Origin: Siderastrea radians
Lineage: Eukaryota > Cnidaria > Anthozoa > Scleractinia > Rhizangiidae
Reading direction: 5' to 3'
DNA: 64,000 nt
Assembly (NCBI GenBank): GCA_964017195.1
Contig: OZ024898.1
Coordinates: forward strand, 11,691,630-11,755,629
Made by a program: the position numbers and the translations under genes. Position 1 is the first letter of the stretch. Each line of letters opens with the position of its first letter. The notes beneath the pieces were generated by a model, which saw only the letters and a program-made list of their open reading frames with translations, was not told the origin of the DNA and did not search any database. Below, one piece after another: positions 12,490 to 25,451 of this stretch.

Positions 12490-12700
12490 GGCACTTTTGT
12501 AACGAAAAAAGGGAACTTTCGTAACGAAAAAAGGGAACTTTCGTAACGAAAAAAGGGAACTTTTGTAACGTCGGGAACTTTTGTAACGAAAAAAGGGAAC
12601 TTTTGTAACGATTAATGGGGAACTTTTGTAACGACAGGGAACTTTGGTAACGGCAAGGAACTTTTGTAACGTAGAAATAGGGAACTTTAGCAACGGGTGT
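12490..12700. repeat. ~22-bp minisatellite with core GGGAACTTTTGTAACG
   Basis: Ten consecutive copies of a core GGGAACTTTTGTAACG separated by short A-rich spacers (often AAAAAA), with unit length varying from 18 to 23 bp. Single copies of the core recur at 17,751 and 18,149 and, inverted, at ~18,321. The long minus-strand frame here (12,418-12,693) is an artefact of the repeat. Confidence 0.85.
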
Positions 12701-14711
12701 AGGGACAGTGTCGCACAGTCACCTCTTTAATCAACCTAGAAAAATGGGGATTGTTCCAATACTCAAATCTCTTTGTTGATTTCGTTAAAATACATAGTTA
12801 CAACCTTCTGTTTACGATTTCTTAACAAAACAAGCTGGATCACCTTCAGCGTCCGTACGGAATTTAAGCGGCAAAATTCCACACGTTTGTCCGCACTATT
12901 TACCAACCTTTTTTTTTTTTTTAATTTTTGCCAAGCCTAACCTGTCAAAAATATGACAAAATGTTTTTTTCATGCAGGCAGAATTCATGTACATTATACC
13001 TACTAAGAAGCTCTATCCCTTTTCCGGACAAAAAAAATTCCAATCTTTTTCCAGGTCGGATAACCTGAAATGACTGGTATACTGCATTTAGTTGAAACTG
13101 CGACTACGACATCACTTGGAACTCAAAGAACACATAAACCCTCAATTTAAACTATCTTTTAGTCAATTTTTTGCTCTAAAAGCAAGATGCAATGAACGGT
13201 CATTTTACATAAGAAAAGAACCGTCTTGGTCCAACAAATGTAGTGTTGTTACACAAAAATCAAACCTGAAAATAAGGAAAATTAAAAGGGTTTGGGTTGT
13301 TACAAGAATTAAAAGAACATCATATAATTAGTAAACACAAAGAACAAGCGAGCTGGTTTAGGTATCACTAGGTGTCAGTGGATTCTGTGGAAGGGAGAAA
13401 GCCTTCTGACATGCCATGAAAAATAATACAACACTTAAGAAAAGGCAAGACCAAGAAGTGAAATTTAAGATTTGTGATTGTTACGGGCCGGTGATAGGTC
13501 GGAAAAGAAATAACACAAACGTCTACCTGTTTTCTATTTCACACCAACTGTATCTAAGACATGCGACGTTTATGTATGAAAATGTTTGAACGGTCTAGTT
13601 CCTGTGTACTTCCAGAGCTTGTTTACCTTGAGGTGTAGTATTCACAGCCTTAACACCTGGCGTAATAATTAGTCGCAGGTCCCAAGTGCAGGGTTACCCT
13701 CGCACAAGATGCCTCGCAATTTGATTTATGTGCACGTTAGTTTTTTTTTTTCATGTAAAGCAAATTTTTCTTATTAGAATTTTAATGTTTTTCTTCACTG
13801 TAATTATAAGTTTTTATAGTCAAGAAACGTTGCAAATTGGTTTTCAAAATCCTCAGGAGAAAATCAATAAATGTACTTGTAATTTTATTCTATCCTGCGT
13901 TCGGGTAAGGCAGTGTTCACCTTGCGCTCTTATTGCGTAGGCCCACAAATTGCTATGGAACTTCAGCGTTCATGTGGCATAAAATAGACGTTTATCCAAT
14001 CTCAACGACGCTTTTCATCTCAGCAACCTATTAATTGAAAAGATGAAGGATAAAAGACTTCTTGGAACTTATGGCCAGCTAACAAGTTAAGTGGCTCCTA
14101 TAAGGTTCTTAAGTGACTTTCCTTAGTAATTTGTAACTAATCACTTCCCTACCCTGCGTGTAACTAAATAGGCAAGGACTTTTCTTGGTCGCCTATGTAA
14201 CGGTATAGATCGGGTAACAGTCTTACAGCTTATGGCTTTAAGCCCTATTTAGCTTGGGAGTTGGGGAGAACAAAGTGCCCACGCTCAATTTGAACGCTAA
14301 AAGCTTTGTAATATGCAAGCAAAAGCCACCAAACTGTGTTACTTTCCCTAAAATTTATCTAGAAACAATTTGGTGTGTCATGTCTTTGTCCATCCAATTT
14401 GGTGTTGCCATGGCAACCATATTTTGACAGGTGCTTTTTCACAATTTTAAGTTTTACCGTCCTAAATGAAAAAATTTATTTCCACTTCGCTAACTTTTAC
14501 ATTTTACACCATTTGAGTCTTCTTATGTTGCTTTTCAATGGTTATTGTTCAATGTTAATGGTTTCTCAAGGTTTTGGAAAAAACAAGGAATTACGTCAGG
14601 TGACGTCATCAAATGTTGTTATTGGACCTCAAAGGAAACGTCTTGGGACACCTACATCACCCTCGACATTTTCTTGTCAAGGCTTTAATACTCTCGGAGT
14701 TGGATTCAATA
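12701..14711. other. non-coding, nothing recognised
   Basis: A+T-rich sequence with only short frames lacking recognisable motifs. Confidence 0.4.
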
Positions 14712-14719
14712 TTTGTCCT

Positions 14720-15933
14720 AGCCTGCCTAGCAGGCGTAAACGGGGAAGGGGAAGGGGAGCGAGAACACGGGAGAAAAATGGGTTCTGGGAGATAGGGACG
14801 AGGGAACGCCTGCTACAAAGACCCCCATTTTTCCATCTCCGCCCACCGATTTTTAGGTAATCTAATTAAGTTAACTATCAATGCAACCACCAATCAGAAA
14901 CAGGCGCGCGCTTTCCTGCATGACTGACTGCACGCAGGAATTTAATGAAGCATCTAAAAATAAAGTTAGGATGAGAATTTTTTTCCAATCAAAGAACTTA
15001 TACTTGCGCTTTTTTCGAAATAAGAGACACGAAACTTTTCTAAATAAAAAGATTTATTAAGGTAAACGCCTCTTTGCTTCTAAAAATCAAACAAGTTCAA
15101 TTTTCGCTTCTAGGAAAGGTAAGCTTATTTTAAAACACGCAAGCGAAGAACCGCGATACATTTTGAATGGCATTTATATCGACCGAAGTGCACGTTTTGA
15201 AATTTCAAAAGTAACGCGAAATCCATAATGTGAAGAATCGGACAATTAAAAAAATATATTTCAATACAAATTTACAATAAAAAATGTAGGTTGCTTTACC
15301 ATGGATTCCCTACAAAGTCAACAGCTTGAGTGATGTCTTATTGCAACCGCAGATTTCACTTTAAAACAACCGTCTGTTCTCAAAGAATAATTTCTTCGCT
15401 TTTAGTTCTCTGAGTTCCACTGTTTAAGGTGTCCAGCGTTTCTTTGGGCTTCTTCTTCTAATTTATAGTTCTCAAAGGGCGAGTCTTCATTCCGATATTA
15501 AACGGGATATTTACACTGCCTCGGAAGTTCACGCGTGAAACGGTGCAATGCTTTCTTGAAATCCTCTCTGACAATGACAAAATCTCTTCTTTCTAGGACC
15601 GTATCCCTTTGGCAAAGCCACTAAAACATCTCTTCCCTTTGGAAAGCTGTAACTACCGTTTCTCACTCTGGTTTCGATTTCGCTACCCGGCCTGCTGGCT
15701 GCTGCTACCAAGTTCAAATCTTCTAACTGCACGTCCTCGTCAAACTACGTCATTCCCGTGGGACTTACTGTCAAAAATTAGCCAATCAGAATTTTGCGGC
15801 CGCTGGCGGCCGCAGAAATGAAAAAATGGGGGTCTTTGTAGCAGGCGTTCCCTCGTCCCTAGCCCCAGTCCCCCTTCTCCCGCGTTCTTGCTCCCCTTCC
15901 CCCTCCCCGTTTACGCCTGCCACGCAGGCTATT
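14720..15933. mobile_element. 1.2-kb TIR element with 8-bp duplication (hAT-like, non-autonomous)
   Basis: The left terminus, AGCCTGCC then AGGCGTAAACGGGG, GGAGCGAGAAC and the word GGAACGCCTGCTACAAAG (to ~14,835), is repeated inverted at 15,830-15,933. The octamer TTTGTCCT precedes the left end (14,712-14,719) and follows the right end (15,934-15,941), giving an 8-bp duplication as in hAT elements. No transposase is present. The internal NotI-like palindrome GCGGCCGCTGGCGGCCGC lies near 15,796. The 161-codon frame at 14,375-14,860 runs across the left terminus and is not a gene. Confidence 0.75.
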
Positions 15934-15941
15934 TTTGTCCT

Positions 15942-18346
15942 CACAATTCTTAACCTCGGACGTACAAGGGATGGGTGGGGGGTTGGGGGTTGCCAGCCCC
16001 CAGAAGGTTTTTCTTGAATTTTTCTAATATGATTCTTCATCAGCACCTGCCATTTTCAGTAGCTGTACGCATATACCTTAGACACATTTTGACCTAATTT
16101 TGGTGAGAATCGTTTACTACGGTTACGAGATATGACGTCATAAGTAGCAGGTGGTCAAGCCATTTTTGAGTAAAAATGCGTGTTGTTAGGTGATAAAAGA
16201 TAAAGAAGCAAAGTGCTTAATTATGTCATATTCTACTTGTGTAGCTACTTGTGTGGCGTCACAGGCCCCCAGCAACGCCACAACCCATAAAATATATCTC
16301 ATCTTGTAGAGCACATCACAGACTAAAGGCAAAATCTTTCCAAAACATGGTAACATATAAGAAACCCAAGAGAGGTTCCATCACCCCTCTTCTCCCATTG
16401 TACCACGCTGGGGGTATGACTTTTCCCTTGCGTCCGAGGGTCACGACTTCGCTCGAAAAAAGCTTCAGCTAAAGGGGGAGAAAAGGAAAATTTTAAACTT
16501 AATTGTGCTATATGTTACATTTTAAGATCGTTTTGATCATTCATTTATTGGTTTGAATTACTTTTAGGCCACTTTTGGTGGTTTTCAGAGGTTTTGACAA
16601 GAACATGAAATCTTAGATGACGGATTCAAGATGGCCGCCATTTTGGCAATAATGACGTATTACCCACATCATGTGACGTCATCAGGTCATGTTAAGAACT
16701 TCAAAAAAAAGATTTTTGGACGTGCTGTCGAAGTTTCGTTGTCGTAGCTTAAACTTTCTTGGAGTTAAGAAGGCGGCATTTTGTGCCTCCTCCAAGCTCT
16801 GGAACAAAAAAAGCCCAAGCTGAATAGGATTAAGAATGGACCCTGTAACAGTTAAAAGTGGAATTTTTAGCAACTTTTAACTGTTACTGCCGTTTATTTG
16901 AACAGATTATATTAAATGGCAAGAAATTAACTTGAGAATACCGTTCACCACTACAATGTACATAAATAGTTAAAAAAATTAAAGCCACTTACATTAAGAC
17001 CCCATTTGGAACCTCTAGCTAATTAAGCGCAATAATATACAAAGATATCAATCAAGGGTAAGTTAAAAACATTAAAAAAAGTCAAATGAAAGCAGAGAAG
17101 TATGTACAAAGTTTCCTGCAGACCAGTAAATATTTCAAAAGGTTGTCCTCTAACTTTGCGCTACAAATCAGACCGCGTGAAGGCTTGCACTACAAGTGTA
17201 GTGGGTGATACTCAATCATCATCATCTTGTTTATCATTCTTTTGTTCATCTTCTTTTTACTTGAAGTAAAAGGTACACGTTCTTCATAAATACTTTTACT
17301 ACTAAATGCACTCCTCTGCAATATTTTATTTAAAGTTGTCCCGGAGCTACGCCCTCTTTCTTGTGCGACAAAACGATGGTTGTCTCGGGTACTGTATAAA
17401 ACTTCACCGTTTTGTGCATTGCTTTGGAAATGTTTCTAAGCAACAGAATAGCTCACAGGCAGTCAGTTGTATATTACACAATTAGTATTACTCGTTTTTT
17501 ACTATAATTCAGCGATGCATTGAGTCGTATATACAATTCCTGCAACCATACACCCTTACCGCCATTACCGCGAAAAGCGCCAAAGTAGAATAAATACATT
17601 TCCACAGCTCTAACTCCTCTTCCTTTTTTAGGACAAAGTTCAATTTTTGGTCAACGATTTCTCTCATACTAAAGTTTAATTTGATTGCATTAAACTTCAC
17701 AATCTCTCAAGAAATTATTGTGAAACCACCTTCTGGAACTTCTAGCAAATAGGGAACTTTTGTAACATCGCCGCTTTTTTGACATTAGTAACTTGAAATC
17801 TCCATAAAAAAGTAAGGATTTATCCGATTCACTCCAAGTTTTCTTTGTTGCATTGGCAAAAGATAGCTTCAACTTCCCCTAAAATTATAGCGCGATTGAC
17901 CGACTTAAATTGTCAAACTCATTTGTTTAAATTCGTGATGTAAAAAATGGGCTTTTTCCGAATCGTGATTCTTTTCATGGACATGAAAAGTCAAACACAT
18001 ACACGGCAGATTTTTGTGAGCCAAAATAACTCAGATTTAAAGTGCTGTGGTAATTGAGAGAATCGTTTGGCACATAAATGGTAAGGCAATAGCTACAATT
18101 TAGCACAGAAATGGATTTTATTGCTTTTAAACAAACAGTTACCACAACATAGGGCACTTTCGTAACCTCTCGAGGACACATCAGAGCCTAATACATGCAG
18201 ATTTGTGTGGTATTAACTGACTACTTGCATGCAGTGGGTTTACAGCAGTAGGTATTCCCATGATTTTATTTAGTTTTTTCTGCAAAGATCTAAGCATAGC
18301 TATCATCAAGAGAGACAAAAGTTACAAAAGTGCCCGACTTTTCTTC

Positions 18347-18350
<4 letters not shown>
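15942..18350. other. non-coding, nothing recognised
   Basis: No supported gene. It holds isolated copies of the GGGAACTTTTGTAAC word (17,751; 18,149; inverted ~18,321) otherwise clustered at 12.5 kb. Short frames only. Confidence 0.4.

Positions 18351-18421
<71 letters not shown>
18351..18421. repeat. (GA)n microsatellite
   Basis: About 70 bp of pure GA repeat. On the minus strand it is followed by CCAGAAGAAAAGTCGGGCACTTTTGTAAC-type sequence, mirroring the junction at 12,478. Confidence 0.95.
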
Positions 18422-18424
<3 letters not shown>

Positions 18425-19699
18425 TAGGCACTTTGCACTTATATATGAGGTTAGTTGTTTTTGGCATTTCGAGTGCCTTGTAACTTAAAGGCTCCTAACC
18501 ATTACGATAGGAAAGTCACGCTTAAAATTTACGATAATTTTGCTTCTGCTATGCAGCAAAAGAAACAACTTAAAACAGAAATAGCAATGTTTAAAAAAAA
18601 TGTATAGCTACTGAAGGAAAAGCAAAATACAACAACAAAAGATTTATACACCTGGGTTTGGTTTCGGCGAATACGTTTGGCCTATTATGAAAATTATGAT
18701 CCTCAGGGGTAACAATGTTTGAATTTTTTGCTGTCTGTTATTTGAAGACATCCCCGTTTCATTCCCTATCTGGGATGGGATGGAGTCCATTGGAGAAGTC
18801 GTACAACAAGCGACTTGCTATTTTGGTACATGCGAGTAGTTAAGTTTAAGACGTTTTCACTCTAGGTTATAATTTTCATTGAAAGGTAGTTCACCTTCAA
18901 GCAAAATTTTAAAATGCAATCATTTTATCAGAAATGAGAGTTCTCTTTCTCTACTTTTGAGCGAGTCCGACCGTCATTTTGAAAACATCGCTTTCACGAG
19001 CCTTAAATCACCAAAGTAAACACAGAAACACAAATCAAAACACCATGGCACCAATTTTATGAGTTTTTATTTCATTTTCCTCAGTTTTCAAACTCCTAAA
19101 TTTCGGTTTTAGTTTTGCTAATTTGATAAACCAACACAGCCATTACAAACGCACAGCCCAGAGGATGGTAAGCCTGTGATCAAACAATTCCAGCGAGGAA
19201 CCGCCAGAAGATGCTGCAGAAATGCCAAACAGTGCACCTTGATGATCATGTCAGTGAGTAATTAGCAAATTTACGTCTTAAGACAAAAATATTTGATACA
19301 CAGAGATTGATCCTTACTCTATAAACTACTTTAGCGGTGATTTTCTCAAATGCGGAACACCGGAACCTTAAGATTACGTTAACGTGACCATCACGCATAC
19401 CCACTTGCTATCTTGCGTTCAGGCCACAAGAGCCTATTTTATTTTATTTTTCTTTACTTCTGTGAACGTCGTTAAATTTATGTTCGTAACTGGTTTATTT
19501 AGACTTTCTGTATACAGGTTTCTTATTTTTGCACTTGTATTTCATCTGCGTCAAACATATGCAAATTCTTCCAAATTCTTCTTTACAAAAGGTTTTTTGC
19601 CAAAAGTTGCTAACAAATATTTTAGTTCCATAGGGAGAAAGCTGTCAAAATTGCACTTGCTTTGTTCTGTGTTAAATGCTGTACTTTTCTTCAATCACC
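18422..19699. other. non-coding, nothing recognised
   Basis: A+T-rich spacer up to the LINE. The 119-codon frame at 19,384-19,743 is Phe/Leu-rich and overlaps the LINE start, so it is not supported as a gene. Confidence 0.4.
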
Positions 19700-19710
19700 G
19701 CTTTCAATTT

Positions 19711-20293
19711 AAATGGTATCACTATCAATGTGAGAGGTCTTAATAAATCGATAAAAAGGCGCGCGCTTTTCAGATGACTGCATAAACAGAACAAAGACTT
19801 ACATTCCTTCAAGAAACATACAGCTCAAGTGACACTGCAAAAATCTGGGAAGCGGAATGGGGAGGGAAAGTGTTGTTCAACCACGGGACCAACCACAGCA
19901 AAGGTGTTATGATTCTGTTAAACCCTAAGTTAGACTGTAAGATTGAGAAAATCAGTCAAGACAAAAACGGGTAGATTCGTTATCGCAAAATTAACAATTG
20001 ATGATTCCCATCTCGTTTTAGCTAATATCTACTCTCCCAATGATGTTAATCAACAAGCTCACTTCTTTAAAGAGCTACAAGATCAACTTCAGGAATACCC
20101 ACATGAAAATTTAATTATTGGCGGTGACCTTAATTGTGCTTTAACGCAGCGAGATAAAGAAGGCGGGAACCCTGTCACAAGAAAACTTTCAGTTCTCAAC
20201 GAAATAAATAAGCTATGTGAGCTATATAACCTTTGTGGCATTTGGCGCTCTCTAAACCCTGACGCGAGGCAATTCACGTGGAGAGACAAGTGA
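19711..20293 (+). pseudogene. LINE EEP endonuclease domain, frameshifted
   Basis: Early motifs (NVRGLN, then a QETYS block) are in one frame with a stop; the latter part is open from 19,943 to 20,293. The block IIGGDLNCALTQRDK carries the GGDLN motif of exonuclease-endonuclease-phosphatase nucleases, which nick target DNA for target-primed reverse transcription. The frame is lost at 20,293 (WRDK), before the SDYFWIS and DHSAVQINL blocks that follow in another frame. Confidence 0.8.
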
Positions 20294-20375
20294 TTACTTT
20301 TGGATTTCTAATGAACTGAGTAACCACGCTTCGGACTGTTGAATCAATTTTGCTCCTAACACAGACCACTCCGCC

Positions 20376-21781
20376 GTGCAAATTAATCTTATTGCCGAGG
20401 AATTTAAACACAATAAAGGACCTGGTTTTTGGAAATTCAATTCTTCTCTGCTTGAAGACAATCGATATGTTTCCCAATTACGTGAAAACATTCTAGAATT
20501 TAAAAGTAAATATGAAACTGTCGAGGATCTGGGTTTACGATGGGACCTTATTAAAATGGAGATCAGAGGATTCACCGTTAAATATACCACAATTAAAGCT
20601 CGGAGAAGACGGGATGAAGAAAAAATCCTTCAAAATAAAATAAACGAACTAATCTAGAGGGCGGAAAAAACAGAAACAACAGGCAAAACCTTTGTGAGCT
20701 CAACTCTACCAAAGGTCGTCTAGAAAAGATAATGGCATATAAAACACGGGGAGCGATTCTCAGAAGCCGAGCCAGATGGCATGAACATGGTGAACGTAAT
20801 AATAAATATTTTTATAGTCTTGAAAAAAGAAATTACTCAAGAAAATCAGTTACCAAACTGAAGCTAAATGACGGTTCTTTCACAACAAATCAATTCGACA
20901 TTTTAGAGGAACAAAAGAAATTTTATGAAACACTTTATCAATCGCAAGTATCCGACTCTCAGGACGCACAAGAGAGTGACGTCTTTTTTAACCTTAACAG
21001 CACTCCCACTTTGTCCGAGGACGAACAAGCTTTGTGCGAAGGGCTTATAACACAAAGAGAAGCGCTAAATGCTCTGAAAGGTTTCTCCGCGGATAATACG
21101 CCCGGTACAGACGGGCTGCCCGCCGAATTTTTGAGATACTTCTGGCCTGAATTGCAAAGCTCAATCGTCAATAGCTTCAATTACGCTTTTCAAAACGGCT
21201 CCCTATCGATATCTCAAAGGCGTGGAATAATTTCTCTTATTCCGAAAAAGAACAAAGATGAAACTATCCTTGAAAATCTTAGGCGAATTACTGTGTTAAA
21301 TGTTGATTATAAAATTTTTGCTAAAATTTTGGCGAAACGTCTAGAAAAGGTTTTACCCAAATTGATAAATCCAGACCAAACAGGCTACGTGAAAGGGCGA
21401 TATATTGGCGAAAACATTCGATTAATACAAGATCTGATGTCTTACACCGAGAAAGAAAAACTGCCAGGAATCGACGTCTTTCTCGATTTTCGCAAGGCTT
21501 TTGACACCATTGAATGGCATTACTTAGAAAAAGCTCTTACCCACTTTAATTTCGGGCCTAACTTTTTACAATGGTTCAAGATTCTTCATACTGACATCTC
21601 TAGTTGCGTTCTAAACAACGGACACGCTTCACGCTTTTTTTTCCATAAAACGCGGTGTGAGACAGGGCTGTCCACTATCCGGATTGTTGTTCGTTATCGG
21701 CCTTGAACTTCTTGCAAGAGCTTTCAAACGCGACGCGCTTATTAAAGGAATCACAATTGGAAATAAAGAAATAAAAACCAG
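20376..21781 (+). pseudogene. LINE reverse transcriptase, N-terminal and palm part, frameshifted
   Basis: A linker (20,376-20,657) is followed by an open 324-codon RT frame (20,732-21,706). It contains NTPGTDGLPAEF, RRGIISLIPKKNKD, ILAKRLEKVLP, QTGYVKGRYI and motif A (VFLDFRKAFDTIEW). Near 21,645-21,665 a frameshift occurs just before motif B, which continues in another frame as GVRQGCPLSGLLFVIGLE. The catalytic YADD is missing here because of the large insertion. Confidence 0.85.
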
Positions 21782-22725
21782 CAGTCCGGGATCGTTATCA
21801 ATTTTGATAACTCAGAGGAAAACAAACCACTAGCCAATCGCCTCTAAAATTTATGTGCACGTGACGCTATTTGCGAGGCATCGACCATAAATTCAATATG
21901 GCGGACGATTGCGAGACGATTTCGGAAAGGCTGAGAAGTAGTTACATTGTACCTTCGTCAAGTGAATTTCATGTTTGTATCACAGGAATATGAAAAGAAC
22001 ATTATTTGAGAATGGTATTACGTATTAGACGTCTCTCCCCTCCGAACACGGCAAGCTGCCGGAGCGCGGAGACGCAGCTGTATTCGCAGGCTAAGAAATT
22101 ATTTCCAAAAGCTGTGACATGAATTTCGAATACTTCATTGACCCAGCTCGATATCCTGTTAGTAGAGTCTCCTTCGATCTAGAAAAATCGGAGGAAGATT
22201 GAAGGAGACTTTTCTCGCAGGATACGACGTCAAATTTTCTCAAGCAACGACTGTTCTGAGGGAAATGACAAGTGAAAGAAGACAACGATTATTCTATTAA
22301 CAAAGCGTTTATTCATTCATTTGATTACATTTTATTTTCACAGTGTTCGCTCTGTTCTTGCTTCTTTTTCTTTGCCGTGTTAATGGCAGGGAAGGTGAAC
22401 GTTCATTAGTCTGTAGTAAAAACGAAATAATCACCATGAACAAATATTGCTTTCACAAACGACGATACAGCTTATACTTGTGCTTGTATATTGACTGAAG
22501 TATTCTATTGCACGGGAGGTGATCGAGGCTGCAATTGTTCATGTATTTAAGACTTAATTTGCATGTGCAGAAGTTTGTTTAGAACGAAAGATATAAGCTT
22601 AGCTCGAAAGAAGCTACAACTTTCAATTTCTTGACGAAAAAGGTCTATAGCTACACTCCGTGATGCGCAACACAACATCCTGCAACAGAATTAAACACAA
22701 TAAGCCACGGCCGGGCCGGCTAAAC
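21782..22725. other. non-coding, nothing recognised
   Basis: Left end of the composite insertion. No supported gene. Small inverted words occur (AGTCTCCTTCGATC / GATTGAAGGAGACT near 22,169-22,210). Confidence 0.4.
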
Positions 22726-22915
22726 TTTAGAATACCCGGGCACATATTTGCATGTCATTGAATATTAAACAATTGTTTCTTTTGTATTCATATGGCTCGT
22801 TCTTCAAAGCATTGAAAGATATGTAGATAAGTTCCCTGCTAGCAGAGGCCCCTTTTCCTTTGTATTCGCTGAGCTGACGGGCTGGACGAAAAGGGACCTC
22901 TGCCATGGGTCGAAA
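22726..22915 (-). repeat. dispersed hairpin repeat, uninterrupted copy
   Basis: Contains GCAGAGGCCCCTTTTCC and the inverted GGACGAAAAGGGACCTCTGC, so it forms a hairpin. An inverted-orientation copy lies at 39,334-39,434. Next to this copy the sequence CATGGGTCGAAA is uninterrupted; in the 39.3-kb copy the RecQ-carrying element sits at exactly that CATGG, with TTTCGACC found on its far side at 34,432-34,439. This copy therefore serves as the empty-site control. Confidence 0.75.
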
Positions 22916-23109
22916 CTCCCTTTGATTCAACCGCCGTCCATGGTCGTGGACGGCGGTTTCCGAAACGCATGCTCCCTGTATTGTTTGCAGACCGTGACTT
23001 GAGCCCACTGTATCTCGCGCATTCTTTAGGTAGGTACGTGATGTATGGGGAACTATATTGTCCCCAATATATTATTTAACTACTTTACTTGAGTTCTATT
23101 ACTTATACT

Positions 23110-25395
23110 ATTCTACTTGCTTAGCTACCTTGATGTACTCTACTTGCTTGATGTACTCTACTTGCTCGATCTACTCTACTTGCTTGATATACTCTACGTG
23201 CTTGATCTACTCTACTTGCTTGATGTACTCTATGTGCTCGATCTACTCTACGTGCTTGATGTACTCTACGTGCTTGATGTACTCTACTTGCTTGATGTAC
23301 TTCACTTGCTTGATGTACTCTACTTGCTTGATGTACTCTACTTGCTCGATGTACTCTACGTGCTTGATATACTCTACGTGCTTGATGTACTCTACTTGCT
23401 TGATGTACTCTACGTGCTTGATATACTCTACTTGCTTGATATACTCTACGTGCTTGATGTACTCTATGTGCTCGATCTACTCTACGTGCTTGATGTACTC
23501 TACGTGCTTGATATACTCTACTTGCTTGATGTACTTCACTTGCTTGATGTACTCTACGTGCTTGATATACCCTACGTGCTTGATATACTCTACTTGCTTG
23601 ATGTACTCTACTTGCTTGATATACTCTACGTGCTTGATATACTCTACGTGCTTGATATACTCTACGTGCTTGATGTACTCTACTTGCTTGATGTACTCTA
23701 CGTGCTTGATGTACTCTACTTGCTTGATGTACTCTACTTGCTTGATATACTCTACGTGCTTGATCTACTCTACTTGCTTGATGTACTCTACTTGCTTGAT
23801 GTACTCTATATATGTGCTCGATGTACTCTACGTGCTTGATGTACTCTACGTGCTTGATGTACTCTACTTGCTCGATGTACTTCACTTGCTTGATGTACTC
23901 TACTTGCTTGATGTACTCTACGTGCTCGATGTACTCTACGTGCTTGATATACTCTACGTGCTTGATGTACTCTACTTGCTTGATGTACTCTACTTGCTTG
24001 ATGTACTCTACTTGCTTGATGTACTCTACGTGCTTGATATACTCTACTTGCTTGATATACTCTACTTGCTTGATGTACTTCACTTGCTTGATGTACTCTA
24101 CTTGCTTGATGTACTCTACGTGCTCGATGTACTCTACTTGCTTGATGTACTCTACGTGCTTGATGTACTCTATGTGCTTGTAATACTCCACATGCTTGAT
24201 GTACTCTACTTGCTTGTTGCACTTTACTCGCTTTATGTACTCTACTTGCTTGATGTACTTCACTTGCTTGATGTACTCTACTTGCTCGATCTACTCTACG
24301 TGCTTGATATACTCTACGTGCTTGATATACTCTACGTGCTTGATGTACTCTATGTGCTCGATCTACTCTACGTGCTTGATATACTCTACGTGCTTGATGT
24401 ACTCTATGTGCTTGTAATACTCTACATGCTTGATGTACTCTACTTGCTTGTTGCACTTTACTCGCTTAATGTACTCTACTTGCTTGATGTACTTCACTTG
24501 CTTGATGTACTCTACTTGCTTGATGTACTCTACTTGCTCGATCTACTCTACGTGCTTGATATACTCTACGTGCTTGATATACTCTACGTGCTTGATGTAC
24601 TCTATGTGCTTGTAATACTCTACATGCTTGATGTACTCTACTTGCTTGTTGCACTTTACTCGCTTTATGTACTCTACTTGCTTGATGTACTTCACTTGCT
24701 TGATGTACTCTACTTGCTCGATCTACTCTACGTGCTTGATATACTCTACGTGCTTGATATACTCTACGTGCTTGATATACTCTACTTGCTTGATGTACTC
24801 TACGTGCTCGATGTACTCTACGTGCTTGATGTACTCTACGTGCTTGATGTACTCTACGTGCTTGATATACTCTACGTGCTTGATATACTCTACGTGCTTG
24901 ATATACTCTACTTGCTTGATGTACTCTACTTGCTCGATGTACTTCACTTACTTGGAGTACTTTTCTTGCTTGTAGTACTTTGGTTGCTTTGGAGTACTTT
25001 ACTTGCCTGGAGTACTTGACTTGCTTGGAGTACTTGCTTGGAGTACTTTGTTTGCTTGGAGTACTTTACTTACTTGGAGTACTTTACTTTACTTTTAACT
25101 TGGAGTACTTTGTTTGCTTAGAGTACTTTACTTGCTTGGAGTACTTGGAGTACTTTGCTTACTTGTAGTACTTTGCTTGCTTAGTGTACTTTACTTACTT
25201 GGAGTACTTTGTTTGCTTAGAGTACTTTACTTGCTTGGAGTACTTTACTTGCTTGGAGTACTTTACTTGCTTGGAGTACTTTGTTTGCTTGGAGTACTTG
25301 ACTTGCTTGGAGTACTTTACTTACTTGGAGTTTTTCGTTTACTTACTTGTAGTACTTTGCTTGCTTGTAGCACTTTACTTAATTGGAGTATGAGT
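23110..25395 (+). repeat. 18-bp minisatellite array, left arm
   Basis: Unit TACTCTACTTGCTTGATG with T/G and A/G variants, about 125 copies. From ~24,945 inwards it changes to the related unit GGAGTACTTTACTTGCTT. One 22-bp unit (extra TATA, ~23,806) shifts the phase. A block containing TTGTTGCACTTTACTCGC recurs at 24,214, 24,448 and 24,646, spaced 13 and 11 units apart. Because 18 is a multiple of 3, most frames are open, producing spurious ORFs such as the 653-codon frame from 23,058. These are not genes. Confidence 0.95.
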
Positions 25396-25451
25396 ACTAC
25401 ACTATACACGGCTATAGCACAACATAAACCATTATACTACACTATACACCA

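Larger units (their letters stand above)
19700..21781 (+). mobile_element. LINE (EEP + RT), 5' portion, interrupted
   Basis: Non-LTR retrotransposon of the apurinic-endonuclease type. Endonuclease motifs run from ~19,711 (NVRGLN) through LANIYSPN and IIGGDLNC (~20,000-20,160). The RT follows from ~20,730. It stops at ...GNKEIKTS, immediately before the expected catalytic YADD box. That box and the rest of the protein are found at 40,326, and joining the two at the shared ACCAG keeps the reading frame. The exact 5' end is not defined, and several frameshifts show the copy was already inactive. Confidence 0.85.

Noticed and set aside
12418..12693. 91-codon Ser/Leu and KSSLF-repeat frame
   Set aside because: Runs through GA microsatellite and the 22-bp minisatellite.
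14375..14860. 161-codon open frame
   Set aside because: Crosses the left boundary of the 14,720-15,933 transposon and has no recognisable domain.
23058..25019. 653-codon open frame and many others (23-25.4 kb, 27.7-33.2 kb) encoding 6-residue repeats such as STCLMY, LYLLDV, EYIKQV
   Set aside because: The 18-bp satellite is a multiple of three and its unit contains no stop in most frames, so both strands are open in several frames at once. Frames switch at 22-bp units.
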